This document shows, piece after piece, positions 24,001 to 32,203 of a DNA stretch of 50,163 nt. The DNA is from Bacteroidales bacterium UBA3844. GTDB lineage: Bacteria > Bacteroidota > Bacteroidia > Bacteroidales > Paludibacteraceae. The position numbers were made by a program, and so were the translations under genes. Positions within the stretch are counted from its first letter, which is position 1, and each line of letters starts with the position of its first letter. The notes below the pieces were generated by a model. It was not told the origin of the DNA and did not search any database. It saw only the letters and a program-made list of their open reading frames with translations. The DNA lies in assembly GCA_002392915.1 (NCBI GenBank), contig DGHQ01000012.1, forward strand, positions 1 through 50,163. The letters are read 5' to 3'.

Positions 24001-25292
24001 ATGTCGAGAATAAACGAAACGTTTGGATTCAGTTTGTGTGCGGCTGTGTAATGAGCAATAGTCTCCACCATACCGTAGTCGAGACCATAGGCGGTCTTTA
24101 CCAGATCTTCTCCATATCCTGTAGAACAGGCTGCCTTGACAACAAGGTTTTTGCCTGCGGATTTAGCCTCAGCCTCCAACTTTTGCAGTCCTTCGCACAC
24201 CGTCTCCAACGGACGACCTGAACTTTTCTTATAGAATGTGAAGAAAATTTTCTCGTCCTCATCCATAGCCACAACCTTTGTCGTGGTGCTTCCTGAGTCG
24301 ATTCCTATATAGCATACATCGTCCTTGATGTCGGCGATTGCTGCGTTTTCGATTTTGTTTTGGCTCTTCTCTTTTTCCCATTCGTCTCGTTCTTTTTGCG
24401 ACGCGAATAGAGGCTGCAGACCAGATCTCTTTATCTTGATCGCAGATTTGTCGGAATTATTTAGAAGAGTAATATAATCGTTGAGACTCTTGTATTCGAC
24501 GTCGTCTTTTATGGCAAGACTTGCGCCGAGGGCTGGGATGACATTCGAGTATTCAGAGTAGATGACGTCGTCATCAGTCATGCCCATCTTTTTCTGGAAA
24601 ATTTTCCTCAAAGCTGGGATATATGCGAACGGACCACCGCACAAGAAAACCTTAGGCAAGATGTCCATTCCGCGGGATAGGGTAGAGAGCACCTGCGTCG
24701 CAACAGCATTGAAGATGCTCGCTGCAATCTCCTCGCGGCAGACATTGAGTGCGATAAGGTTCTGAATATCAGTCTTGGAGAACACGCCACAACGGCTTGC
24801 GATGGGATGTATTGCTTTCGCGCGGAGAGCCATGTCGCTCAACTCTGCGACAGAGACACCAAGGATCATAGCCATCTGATCGATGAACGCTCCTGTTCCG
24901 CCAGCACAGTTTCCGTTCATACGAATGTCAGCCTGCATATTGTGGTTGAAGAAGATCATTTTAGTGTCCTCTCCTCCGATGTCTACAAGAGTTTTTGTCT
25001 CTGGGTATTTTTTCAGTACGACTTCTGTCGCCGCTACAACTTCCTGAATAAAAGGTAATCCAAGACGTTCGCACAGCCCCATTCCCGCACTACCCGTCGC
25101 TTGGAATCTGACAGTAGCGTCGGCACCGATTTTTGCTTTTAAGCGTTCGAGTGAATCAGCGAGCGCTTTTGGTATGTCTGCGTTATGTCGGTTATAGTCT
25201 GTGAACAGCACTTCATTCTCCTCATTGGTAGCGACAATTTTCAGCGTTGTGCTACCAGCATCAAGTCCGACATTTATTTTTTTAATCTGCAT
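21012..25292 (-). CDS. Large acyl-CoA dehydratase activase-like protein (two BadF/BcrA ATPase domains plus HgdB-like part)
   Basis: 1426 aa, soluble. Domain 1 (~1-265) and domain 2 (~320-590) are ASKHA ATPases of the BadF/BadG/BcrA/BcrD family, each with an ATP loop ('GLDAGSTTLKIVA', 'GIDSGSTTTKVVA') and the Cys that binds a bridging [4Fe-4S] cluster ('NCAGGTGAFID', 'CSSGCGSFID'). Then follow a DUF2229-type region ('IGIPRVLGMFEDYQFWYTLF', ~690-880) and a part resembling the 2-hydroxyacyl-CoA dehydratase D component (~930-1410, 'GGQCRATNYIALI', 'QPFGCIANHVISKG'). Family knowledge suggests ATP-driven low-potential electron transfer; the substrate is unknown. A -7 box (TACTTTTG, 25312-25319) lies upstream. 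The TetR-type gene ends 39 nt before this start and may control it. Confidence 0.85.
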   Translation of the reverse strand: MQIKKINVGLDAGSTTLKIVATNEENEVLFTDYNRHNADIPKALADSLERLKAKIGADATVRFQATGSAGMGLCERLGLPFIQEVVAATEVVLKKYPETKTLVDIGGEDTKMIFFNHNMQADIRMNGNCAGGTGAFIDQMAMILGVSVAELSDMALRAKAIHPIASRCGVFSKTDIQNLIALNVCREEIAASIFNAVATQVLSTLSRGMDILPKVFLCGGPFAYIPALRKIFQKKMGMTDDDVIYSEYSNVIPALGASLAIKDDVEYKSLNDYITLLNNSDKSAIKIKRSGLQPLFASQKERDEWEKEKSQNKIENAAIADIKDDVCYIGIDSGSTTTKVVAMDEDEKIFFTFYKKSSGRPLETVCEGLQKLEAEAKSAGKNLVVKAACSTGYGEDLVKTAYGLDYGMVETIAHYTAAHKLNPNVSFILDIGGQDMKAIFVENGTINRLEINEACSSGCGSFIDSFAASLGYPIEQFVEKALQSTNPQDLGTRCTVFMNSKVRQCVREGATIEDISAGLAYSVVGNCLYKVLKLKDASELGDHIVLQGGTMRNKAVVRAFENSIKKTVTVSNYPELMGAYGAALYAKRMGADNRRELSTMAKTCEYTVEPFRCVGCENNCHVLKNIFANGKVFYSGNKCEKVYTNKGEDERVTGFNMSLYKSELAFKKNIRLAESHGHASEKPLTIGIPRVLGMFEDYQFWYTLFTLCGIKVVTSPRSSFKMYEKGLNTIMADNICFPAKLVHGHIFDLMEKKVDRIFYPYVIYEKRDGKNENNTFNCPIVAGYSDVIKSAIDPAEKSNIPVDSPIISFKDEKLLKKALKSYLKEILGKSFSEKTFKEAFVAAIDAKNTFENTLAEKAQQTLQKAKQNDRMVILLAGRPYHNDPLIQHKVSEIMTSFGIDVVTEDVARGVDDSNKETHIIPQWSYVNRIIRAARMVAESKDNIHFVQLTNFGCGPDAFILDEVGDILRRYGKNHTILKVDDVNNAGSLRLRIRSLVESIKFKRHTEATKKEFKTTPEFTVLDKNKKVLIPFFSEFHSPIIPPMFELMGYEVESLPPGTPESVKAGLQYANNEVCYPATLVVGDMITALRSGKYDPSNIAFAVTQTGGQCRATNYIALIKKALLAAGYDNIPVVSISVMNTINEQSGFQPNIKKAIRPILHSVLFVEAIAKMYYATAVREKEEGKAKELKDKYMKKYVSISTSGDKKTILNLLREAANEFNAAASDKKVPRIGVVGEIFIKYNSFGNQHVVDWLVSEGIEPVIPSIIEFFSQYFPNAKFNRRNNLEKVSIWRRMLNNVLENRLVSLMNEFDKAASAFRYYEKSADINHEMENAAKIVCPAAQFGEGWLIPAEFVSFAQRGINAAVSLQPFGCIANHVISKGIERKVKKMYPDMNLLFLDFDGGVSEVNVLNRLHFLARQVKMQNSKC

Positions 25293-25331
25293 ATCAAAAT
25301 AATTTCAGTCGCAAAAGTACTATTTTTTTTG

Positions 25332-25955
25332 CTACTTCTTTAGCCTTTTTCTAATCAAAATCTCATTTTCCTGTTTTCTCATTGCCACATATTCTTCTTT
25401 TGTGATATTCAAGAGTTTTGTGGCAAGTTGGGATGATATGGCGGTGGCTGCGTTGAGCGTCACCACATCGGAAATAAGCATGGGAAGAGAAATGTTGTCA
25501 ATCTCTTCGTTGTTGTTGGCACTTTCAAGAGTCTCTTTTAATTGAGTGTTGAGTGAACCTAAAGCGGATGACGCTTTCTCTTTGATCAACTTGAAGTTTT
25601 CTGTCGACGGGAATATTTCCATAAACAGAAACGATGGAAGTTGAGGCTTGGCGATGATGAAGTCGAGGTGCGCGTTCATCACTGCCACCACTCGGTCTTC
25701 GAAACTTAGAGATGCATCCTGACGTTTGTAGGCTTCGGTCACGGAGTCGATCAGCTCTTTGATCACGGTGTCTATAATACACTCGAAAAGCTTCTCTTTA
25801 GTGCGGAAATAATAGTGGAGCATTGCGTGTGTGACTCCTGCTTTTTCAGCTATAGCCACGGTACGCGCACCAGAAAAACCTTTGCTGAGGAATTCTTCTG
25901 TAGCAGCGTCGAGAATCGCTTTCTCCACATTCATTTTATCTTCTTTTTCTGCCAT
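25332..25955 (-). CDS. TetR/AcrR family transcriptional regulator
   Basis: 207 aa from the ATG at 25955, which lies just after the promoter; a longer frame would run through the promoter. The N-terminal helix-turn-helix is clear: 'AILDAATEEFLSKGFSGART', then 'VAIAEKAGVTHAMLHYYFRT' and 'KEKLFECII'. The C-terminal ligand domain (~65-200) is not specific. TetR proteins mostly repress their own gene and neighbours and release DNA on binding a ligand. Two palindromes between promoter and start (25955-25980) are likely self-operators. The activase gene follows on the same strand, so an acyl-CoA or fatty-acid-like ligand would make sense, but that is inference. Confidence 0.9.
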   Translation of the reverse strand: MAEKEDKMNVEKAILDAATEEFLSKGFSGARTVAIAEKAGVTHAMLHYYFRTKEKLFECIIDTVIKELIDSVTEAYKRQDASLSFEDRVVAVMNAHLDFIIAKPQLPSFLFMEIFPSTENFKLIKEKASSALGSLNTQLKETLESANNNEEIDNISLPMLISDVVTLNAATAISSQLATKLLNITKEEYVAMRKQENEILIRKRLKK

Positions 25956-25980
25956 TAACAGAATTGTTAAACAAATTTGT
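25955..25980. promoter_or_regulatory. Candidate TetR operator palindromes
   Basis: TTAAC-N6-GTTAA (25955-25970) and the perfect palindrome ACAAATTTGT (25971-25980) lie side by side. They cover the expected transcription start and the ribosome-binding region of the TetR gene. Confidence 0.4.
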
Positions 25981-25982
25981 CG

Positions 25983-26013
25983 CAAAGGTAAGCGATATAT
26001 GTTTAAATGCAAA
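25983..26013 (-). promoter_or_regulatory. Bacteroidota promoter of the TetR gene (TTTG-N19-TACCTTTG)
   Basis: On the minus strand the -33 TTTG (26010-26013) and the -7 TACCTTTG (25983-25990) are exactly 19 nt apart. Confidence 0.7.
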
Positions 26014-26053
26014 AGAATAAGATGAAAATTAACGGCTAGGTTCTCTTTTTTCT

Positions 26054-27238
26054 TTATTTTCTGACCCATCCTTTGGCTGATGTATTGCCTAATCTTTCAG
26101 CTTTTCTGAAATATTCCTGAGCTTTTGCAGTATCTTCAAGACGGTGGTAGCAGAGGCCTATCTGGTAGTAGGCTTCGTGGTCGGTTTTGTCTATTAGGAT
26201 CGCTTTTGAGAAAAAGTCGATGGCATTTTCATATTGTTTCAGGTTTTTATAAGTAGATGCGATTTTGCACAGCAACCATTCGTCGTCTTTGTCGATAGCA
26301 TACGCTTTTTCATACAGTGGCAGAGCCTTGCTGTATTTGCCTTGCTCATAGTAGACGTTGCCGAGGTTTTTGTAAGGCGACGCATATTTCGGGGCTGCTT
26401 CAATAGCCAAGTTAAGATATTTGATACAAGAGTCTACTTGTCCGAGTTCGTAATGGGTGCAAGCCATGCCGTTATATGTGCGTGCTGGATTCTTGCTGTA
26501 TTTCAGCGATTTCCTGTATTCCACCAATGCGTTGCTGTGTTCGCCGGCCATTGTAAGAGTCAGTCCGATATTGTTGTAGACCCACGCTTTTGTCGGCTGG
26601 TAGAAACGGAAGTTTTTGGCGGAGACGAAATTCTTGTCTGCCATGAATTTCTTCAAACTTTTTTGATATAGTTCGATAGCGACATCATAGTTTCCAGACG
26701 AGCGTTCGGCGTTTGCAAGGTTGAATTTAATAGCGTTATATTTTTTCTTTTTGATTTGCAAAGCGTGGTTGAAATGGTATACTGCTTTTGCATTCTCACC
26801 CTTTTCCTGTGCGATAATGCCAAGAATGTTGTAGGCATCCGCAAGTTTAGGGTCGCGGCTCAACGCAATCTGGCATATTTTCTCAAGATCCTCGTATTGG
26901 TGGTTGTGAAGAAGTATAGCTCCAGCCATGTTGATAAGGTCTTTGTTAGTTGGGTTGGCGCGCATTGCCTGTTTGATTGCGTCTACAGCCTCCTCGTGCC
27001 TCTCTTCACGTTTCAGTTTATAGCAAAGCTGCATATAGGCGGCGGAATTTCCAGGCATACGGTTGGTGATGTCGATAAGCTCTTCTATTGATCTGTCTGC
27101 TCCTTTGAAATAATCATCATTCAGTTCAGGCAGATGCAGAAGTTGAGTCTCATCCTGTATGCGGAATATGGTTTGTCCCGACGTCGCTGATGCAAATAAC
27201 AGTAGAAATATGAATATAATTGTTTGTTTCATAGTCAT
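26054..27238 (-). CDS. Exported tetratricopeptide repeat protein
   Basis: 394 aa starting MTMKQTIIFIFLLLFASATS (signal peptide; the ATG two codons on, at 27232, is an equally good start). From ~50 to the end it is a row of ~9 TPR units of 34 residues, e.g. 'AYNILGIIAQEKGENAKAVY', 'ARTYNGMACTHYELGQVDSC' and 'ASPYKNLGNVYYEQGKYSKA'. TPR arrays form protein-binding scaffolds. Being exported, this one should act in the periplasm or on the outer membrane. No enzyme domain is present. Its stop lies ~40 nt upstream of the promoter of the TetR gene, so the two are probably separate units. Confidence 0.85.
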   Translation of the reverse strand: MTMKQTIIFIFLLLFASATSGQTIFRIQDETQLLHLPELNDDYFKGADRSIEELIDITNRMPGNSAAYMQLCYKLKREERHEEAVDAIKQAMRANPTNKDLINMAGAILLHNHQYEDLEKICQIALSRDPKLADAYNILGIIAQEKGENAKAVYHFNHALQIKKKKYNAIKFNLANAERSSGNYDVAIELYQKSLKKFMADKNFVSAKNFRFYQPTKAWVYNNIGLTLTMAGEHSNALVEYRKSLKYSKNPARTYNGMACTHYELGQVDSCIKYLNLAIEAAPKYASPYKNLGNVYYEQGKYSKALPLYEKAYAIDKDDEWLLCKIASTYKNLKQYENAIDFFSKAILIDKTDHEAYYQIGLCYHRLEDTAKAQEYFRKAERLGNTSAKGWVRK

Positions 27239-27276
27239 TGTCGTAAGTGTTTCATAATTTAGTGCGTATTCAACTA

Positions 27277-27306
27277 CAAAAATACAAACAATTTGGGTTA
27301 TGCCAA
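27277..27306 (-). promoter_or_regulatory. Bacteroidota promoter of the TPR gene
   Basis: The -7 TATTTTTG (27277-27284) is preceded at 19 nt by ATTG in the -33 position, on the minus strand. The rest of the 27239-27478 spacer is AT-rich, with no other feature seen. Confidence 0.5.
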
Positions 27307-27478
27307 TGGATTATGTGATTTGTTTAATTGCTCTGAATATTTGGATTTATATCTCCATTTAATTGTTGAACATCAATCGCTAATCATCAGTCATTCTCAT
27401 CCCCGACACCAACATTGTTGGAATCGCCAAGAAAACAAATATAATTAATCATTCGACGGTGGTGAAGATTCTTAAATT

Positions 27479-29044
27479 TTAATTCTTAACTTTTAATTCT
27501 TCTTCTACTATCCATCCTTCAATCGTTCTTTCCTCGCTTGAGAAGTTGACTCCGATCTTAATGATTGGTCTGCCGTCCGTGTGATAAGGGTCGGCATAAC
27601 CCTTTTCATTTATCTGGGAGAGAGCTTTTTCCGCACTCTCATCCACCTTGAATTCGATGATGAAAATCTGTTTTGGAGCGAACAGGATACAATCCAATCT
27701 GCCTTTTGACGTGTTGACCTCCGACTGAGTGTAGAAACCAAGCCAGCGGAACAAGACGTAGATCACCGTCTGGAAATGTTTCTCATTCTTATTGTTGAGC
27801 ACGTTTGGAATCTGCAGGAAAAACTCCTTCAGCAGTTCAAACGCATCGTCGATTCTGCCTGCTTTGAGAGCAAAATAAAATTTTTGCATGTTGATTTTTC
27901 CGTCATCTGTGCTGCATCCTACCCACGACGGCATCAAGACCTCCAACATGGAAACACGAACCTCACTATTGGGATAAGAGAGAGTATAGACCTCCGACTC
28001 CCTGTCATAATCCTTAATCGTAAGGTATCCAGCCTGGTAAAGAAGAGGATAAACACTTCTCTCATCCTCATACGACGCATAGAATCCGGATTCAAACATT
28101 TGTACGCCTTCAAAATCAAGTATCTGGGCATTGTGCTTCTTCAGATGGTCTATCACGTAGGAAGACGTGGCTGTCTCAAACCAGAAGTTTTTCAAATCTT
28201 TGAAATCCAACGAAGACAAGACGCTGAGTGGATTAAAGATATCTTTTGAATCATAGGAAAAATGATAGCCGTCGTATTTGTTTTTCAGCTTTAGATACAT
28301 TTCATCAAATGTACAATCGTATCGTTCTGCCAACTGACTAATTCCATCTTTAAAATTCTCAAGAAGCTCATCTGATGAGATTCCACAAATGTCATCAAAA
28401 CGGGGATCCATAGATATATTCACCAGATTGTTGAGTGTGGAGAAGATGGAAACTTGAGAGAATCTAGATATTCCAGTGATAAAGACAAACTGCTCAAACT
28501 GCTCGTTCACCTTCACCTGCTGATACAGTTCCTGAAGAACTGGTTTTACATCAGCTAATTTTCCATCGTGAAGATGAGCCAACAGCGGAGAATCATATTC
28601 GTCGATCAAGATTACGGCTTTGCGGCCGGTATTTTTTACCGCTGTCTGAATAAGATTTTGAAAACGCACGCCATTGTTCTTCTCCTCTGTCTGTATATCA
28701 TATTTTTTTTCATACCACCATAATGTGTTGCCGATATATGAATACATTCCGTCTACATCCATATCCTTGCATCCGCTCATATCAAACCTAAAGACGGGAT
28801 ATTTGATCCAGTCTTTCTCCAACCTGCTTATTTTCAGATCCTTGAAGAGATCTCTGTTTCCCTCGAAATATTGTTGGAGCGTGTTGATAAGCAATGACTT
28901 ACCGAAACGACGAGGACGTGAAAGGAACACGAATGTACGATTCTTTATCATCTCATACATTCGTTCAGTCTTGTCGACGTATGCATAACCATCCTCAATG
29001 ATGGCTTTGAAATCCTGTCGTCCTATCGGATATGGCTTTATCAT
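27479..29044 (-). CDS. AAA-ATPase-like / PD-(D/E)XK nuclease family protein
   Basis: 521 aa. The N-terminal part (~5-230) is the AAA-ATPase-like domain of a family very abundant in Bacteroidota. It has a Walker A variant 'SRPRRFGKSLLINTL', Walker B 'AVILIDEYDSPLLAHL', and 'GISRFSQVSIFSTLNNL'. The C-terminal part (~400-515) is a PD-(D/E)XK fold, with 'GRLDCILFAPKQIFIIEFKV' holding the D and E-x-K residues. The biological role of this family is not settled. Gene copies are often many per genome and appear to spread, but no terminal repeats or transposase are present here. A -7 box (TATATTTG, 29071-29078) precedes it. Confidence 0.85.
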   Translation of the reverse strand: MIKPYPIGRQDFKAIIEDGYAYVDKTERMYEMIKNRTFVFLSRPRRFGKSLLINTLQQYFEGNRDLFKDLKISRLEKDWIKYPVFRFDMSGCKDMDVDGMYSYIGNTLWWYEKKYDIQTEEKNNGVRFQNLIQTAVKNTGRKAVILIDEYDSPLLAHLHDGKLADVKPVLQELYQQVKVNEQFEQFVFITGISRFSQVSIFSTLNNLVNISMDPRFDDICGISSDELLENFKDGISQLAERYDCTFDEMYLKLKNKYDGYHFSYDSKDIFNPLSVLSSLDFKDLKNFWFETATSSYVIDHLKKHNAQILDFEGVQMFESGFYASYEDERSVYPLLYQAGYLTIKDYDRESEVYTLSYPNSEVRVSMLEVLMPSWVGCSTDDGKINMQKFYFALKAGRIDDAFELLKEFFLQIPNVLNNKNEKHFQTVIYVLFRWLGFYTQSEVNTSKGRLDCILFAPKQIFIIEFKVDESAEKALSQINEKGYADPYHTDGRPIIKIGVNFSSEERTIEGWIVEEELKVKN

Positions 29045-29216
29045 AATTCGCTCTTTTTCAATTTTCTCTGCAAATATAATGATTTTCGATTGATTATGAA
29101 TTGTAAATCTGTTTAATCCCCGATTCCGATTCCAAAATGTATGGTGTCGCAGACATCGTACATTTGGTTGCCGGTTTGTTCGATTTATGATGTCGATATA
29201 CCGACACAGCCATCAA

Positions 29217-30137
29217 TCATTTACTCCCTTTGCAATGTGGATGATACTGCATGATCTGGTCGCGCAGATGGTCGACATTGATATGAGTGTAGATTTCCGT
29301 GGTTAGGATTGATTCGTGTCCGAGCATCTCCTGGATGCTGCGCAGATCAGCTCCTCCTTCCAATAGATGAGTGGCAAAAGAGTGGCGGAATGTGTGTGGA
29401 CTGATATTTTTTGTGATGCCGGCTTTTTCTGCTAAATCTTTGATTAATACGAAAATAGTTATGCGCGAGATGTGTTTGCCACGGTTGGAAAGAAACAGAT
29501 AGTCTCGTTCGCTGTCTTTAACATTGTCCATCTCCATACGGTCGTTTATCCAATCCTTCACAATGTCTATGCTGCCTTCTCCTATTGGCACCAGACGCTG
29601 TTTGTCTCCCTTACCGAAGACACTGATAAATTCTTGATCGAGGGCGAGGTTGGAAATTTTAAGATTTGATAGCTCACTCACACGCAGCCCACAGCTGTAG
29701 AGCATCTCTACGATCGCAAGGTTACGCCTGCCGGTCGGAGTGGATGTGTCTATCTGGGCTTCAATCGCGTCTATCTCCTCAATGGAAAGCACTTCCGGCA
29801 GATGTCGGCCGAGCGACGGGCATTCAAGCAACTCAGTGGGGTCGTCGGATATTGCGTCTTCCAATATGAGGAATTTATAGAATGATTTGATGCCGGATAT
29901 TATTCTTGCCTGTGAACGGGCAGAAATTCCCAATTCCACCAATGATGTCACGAAACACTCCAGATCAGTTAGCGTGGCATTCTCTGCCTCGATGTTCTCC
30001 GTCGCAAAATATGATAGCAATTTCGCCAAATCCTCCAGATACGCGTCTTTGGTATTGCCGCTCAACGACCGCTCGACAATGAGGTATTGCTCATAGTCGC
30101 GAACCATTGGCTGATGACGGAATTTATCTATATTCAT
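29217..30137 (-). CDS. xerD: Site-specific tyrosine recombinase XerD-type
   Basis: 306 aa from the ATG at 30137; a longer in-frame start would overlap the promoter region. The N-terminal SAM-like core-binding domain (~8-100) is followed by the catalytic domain with all the tyrosine-recombinase residues: R152 ('GLRVSEL'), K176 ('GKGDKQR'), H248 and R251 ('HTFRHSFATH'), H274 ('LGHES') and Y283 ('IYTHIN'). XerC/XerD resolve chromosome dimers at dif during division. Length and context (divergent from aroQ) suit the housekeeping enzyme rather than an integrase. Distinguishing XerD from XerC needs comparison. A -7 box (TATATTTG, 30154-30161) lies upstream. Confidence 0.9.
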   Translation of the reverse strand: MNIDKFRHQPMVRDYEQYLIVERSLSGNTKDAYLEDLAKLLSYFATENIEAENATLTDLECFVTSLVELGISARSQARIISGIKSFYKFLILEDAISDDPTELLECPSLGRHLPEVLSIEEIDAIEAQIDTSTPTGRRNLAIVEMLYSCGLRVSELSNLKISNLALDQEFISVFGKGDKQRLVPIGEGSIDIVKDWINDRMEMDNVKDSERDYLFLSNRGKHISRITIFVLIKDLAEKAGITKNISPHTFRHSFATHLLEGGADLRSIQEMLGHESILTTEIYTHINVDHLRDQIMQYHPHCKGSK

Positions 30138-30170
30138 AATCGCATATTTTGCACAAATATAAGATGATTT

Positions 30171-30201
30171 TTTGCCACTTGGATAAAAAAACTTATTTTT
30201 G
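30171..30201 (+). promoter_or_regulatory. Bacteroidota promoter of aroQ (TTTG-N19-TATTTTTG)
   Basis: -33 TTTG (30171-30174), 19 nt, -7 TATTTTTG (30194-30201); the start codon is at 30232, preceded by AAAGGA. It probably drives aroQ and pyk. Confidence 0.7.
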
Positions 30202-30231
30202 CGACGTTTTTGTAACACATCATATAAAGGA

Positions 30232-30678
30232 ATGAATATCATTATTATTAATGGACCCAATCTTAATCTTTTGGGCAAGAGAGAACCAACTATTTACGGA
30301 AGTCAATCATTTGAAGACTATTTGGATGTGTTGAAGTCACGTTACCCTGATGTGAACATCGAGTACTATCAGTCGAATGTCGAGGGCGAGCTTATTGACA
30401 CTATTCAGGAGACTGGATTTATTTCAGACGGCATTGTCCTTAATGCCGGTGCTTACACTCATACTTCAGTGGCTATCCCCGACGCTATCCGCGCTATCAA
30501 ATGTCCTGTGATAGAGGTGCATATCTCCAATACACACAAGAGAGAGGAGTTTCGTCATAAGTCATTCCTTACTGCTGCATGCTGGGGCACAATCCTTGGA
30601 TTCGGTATGGATTCATACAGGCTTGCTATAGAGGCTCTAATCGAGTATAACAAATCGAAGGAAGAAGATAAAGAATAA
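30232..30678 (+). CDS. aroQ: Type II 3-dehydroquinate dehydratase
   Basis: 148 aa, the typical size. It catalyses the third step of the shikimate pathway (3-dehydroquinate to 3-dehydroshikimate). The family motifs are complete: 'INGPNLNLLGKREPTIYG' with the catalytic tyrosine in 'TIYG', 'NAGAYTHTSVAIPDAI', and 'EVHISNTHKREEFRHKS' with the active-site histidine. The start at 30232 places an AAAGGA ribosome site just upstream. pyk follows after 16 nt on the same strand, so the two share a transcript. Confidence 0.96.
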   Translation: MNIIIINGPNLNLLGKREPTIYGSQSFEDYLDVLKSRYPDVNIEYYQSNVEGELIDTIQETGFISDGIVLNAGAYTHTSVAIPDAIRAIKCPVIEVHISNTHKREEFRHKSFLTAACWGTILGFGMDSYRLAIEALIEYNKSKEEDKE

Positions 30679-30694
30679 CCCCCAATATCTGAAA

Positions 30695-32152
30695 ATGGCA
30701 AAAAAAACGAAAATCATAGCCACTGTTTCCGACAAACGTTGCGACGTCGATTTTATACGTCAGCTATGGGAGAACGGAATGAATGTGGTGAGAATGAACT
30801 CGGCTCACCTAAGCGCCGAAGGATTTCTTAGTATCATAAATAATGTGCGTGCAGTTTCCCCTGAAATAGGTATCCTTATGGACACAAAGGGTCCTGAGGT
30901 CCGTACCACTATTATCGAAGGTGAGGAAGGCAACGAAAAAATCCAGATCAAGAGCGGTGATATAATAAAGATTGCTGGCGACGCTGCGAAAAAGAGCAAG
31001 CCAGGAGAAATCTATGTCACTTACCCGGACTTTGTGAAGGATGTCAAGGTGGGCGACCATATCCTTTTTGACGACGGTGAAATAGACGTCATGGTGTTGA
31101 GCAAGAACGATACTTGTCTTACTTGCGAGGCACAGAATGAAGGTGAACTTGGATCACGCAAGAGTGTCAATGTGCCAGGAGTGAGGATAAATCTTCCGTC
31201 GCTTACAGAGAGAGACAAGCATAATATCCTTTTCGCCATTGAGAATGATGTGGATTTCATAGCCCACTCTTTTGTCCGCTCAAAACAAGATGTCCTTGAC
31301 ATCCAGCAGATTCTAGATGAACATGACAGCCCTATCAAGATCATCGCAAAGATTGAGAATCAAGAGGGTGTAGACAATATAGATGAGATTCTTGAGGCTG
31401 CATATGGAGTGATGATTGCCCGTGGCGACTTGGGTATAGAGGTGCCACAGGAGAAAATCCCTGGTATACAACGTGTGCTTATCCGTAAGTGTGTGGTGGC
31501 CCGCAAACCAGTGATTGTGGCTACTCAGATGCTTCACTCTATGATTAAAAATCCACGTCCTACCCGTGCTGAGGTGACTGATATCGCAAATGCTATCTTC
31601 TACCGCACCGACGCATTGATGCTAAGCGGAGAGACGGCTTATGGCAAATATCCTGTCGAGGCGGTCGCAACAATGAGTAAGATTGCGGAAGAGTCTGAGA
31701 AAACAAAGTTGAAAGACAATGATATCAAAGTGCCGTTGGCGACAGGAAAGGATGATATCACTTCATATCTTACTGAACAGGCTGCCCGCTCGGCGGAACT
31801 GCTTCACACAAAGGCAATCGTGACCGACAGTATAACAGGTCGAACAGCTCGATTTATAGCCGCTTATCGTGGCGACATCACCGTGTTGGCAATATGCTAT
31901 AAGGAGCGACTGATTCGTCAGTTGGCGTTGTCATATGGAGTCATTCCGATCTATCTGGCTCCAAGAGAGGATAATCGACACTATTTCTTCGCGGCTCTTA
32001 AGATGCTTATCGAGGATGGTTTCCTGAAATTCCATGATAGGGTGGTTTACATCAGTGGAAGCCAGGCGGGTGGCGGTAACACATTCCTTGAAATAAATAG
32101 CATCGATAATATCTTTGCTAATCAGAATGGTTATCTCCTTCCGAACTTTTGA
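30695..32152 (+). CDS. pyk: Pyruvate kinase
   Basis: 485 aa. Converts phosphoenolpyruvate and ADP to pyruvate and ATP at the end of glycolysis. The TIM-barrel motifs are present: 'KTKIIATVSDKRC' at the start, 'ILMDTKGPEVRT', 'IIAKIENQEGVDNIDEI' with the catalytic lysine, and 'GVMIARGDLGIEVPQEKIP'. The lid B domain (~70-170) and the C-terminal allosteric domain ('TDSITGRTARFIAAYRGDIT') are intact. The usual 'NFSHG' motif appears as 'MNSAH'. It follows aroQ by 16 nt; a palindromic repeat lies between it and ribF. Confidence 0.96.
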   Translation: MAKKTKIIATVSDKRCDVDFIRQLWENGMNVVRMNSAHLSAEGFLSIINNVRAVSPEIGILMDTKGPEVRTTIIEGEEGNEKIQIKSGDIIKIAGDAAKKSKPGEIYVTYPDFVKDVKVGDHILFDDGEIDVMVLSKNDTCLTCEAQNEGELGSRKSVNVPGVRINLPSLTERDKHNILFAIENDVDFIAHSFVRSKQDVLDIQQILDEHDSPIKIIAKIENQEGVDNIDEILEAAYGVMIARGDLGIEVPQEKIPGIQRVLIRKCVVARKPVIVATQMLHSMIKNPRPTRAEVTDIANAIFYRTDALMLSGETAYGKYPVEAVATMSKIAEESEKTKLKDNDIKVPLATGKDDITSYLTEQAARSAELLHTKAIVTDSITGRTARFIAAYRGDITVLAICYKERLIRQLALSYGVIPIYLAPREDNRHYFFAALKMLIEDGFLKFHDRVVYISGSQAGGGNTFLEINSIDNIFANQNGYLLPNF

Positions 32153-32163
32153 TTTGATTTTAT

Positions 32164-32190
32164 GTAGGGGCAGGTCTCAAACCTGCCCGC
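32164..32190. repeat. GTAGGGGCA palindromic repeat
   Basis: GGGCAGGT (32168-32175) and ACCTGCCC (32181-32188) around 5 nt, starting GTAGGGG. It has the same layout as the GTAGAGACG elements and again sits just after a stop codon (pyk). Confidence 0.65.
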
Positions 32191-32203
32191 ATTATTATAA
32201 TAG

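Noticed and set aside
29217..30137. Mobile-element integrase
   Set aside because: The protein has housekeeping XerD length and sits divergent from aroQ with no attachment-site repeats or phage genes nearby.
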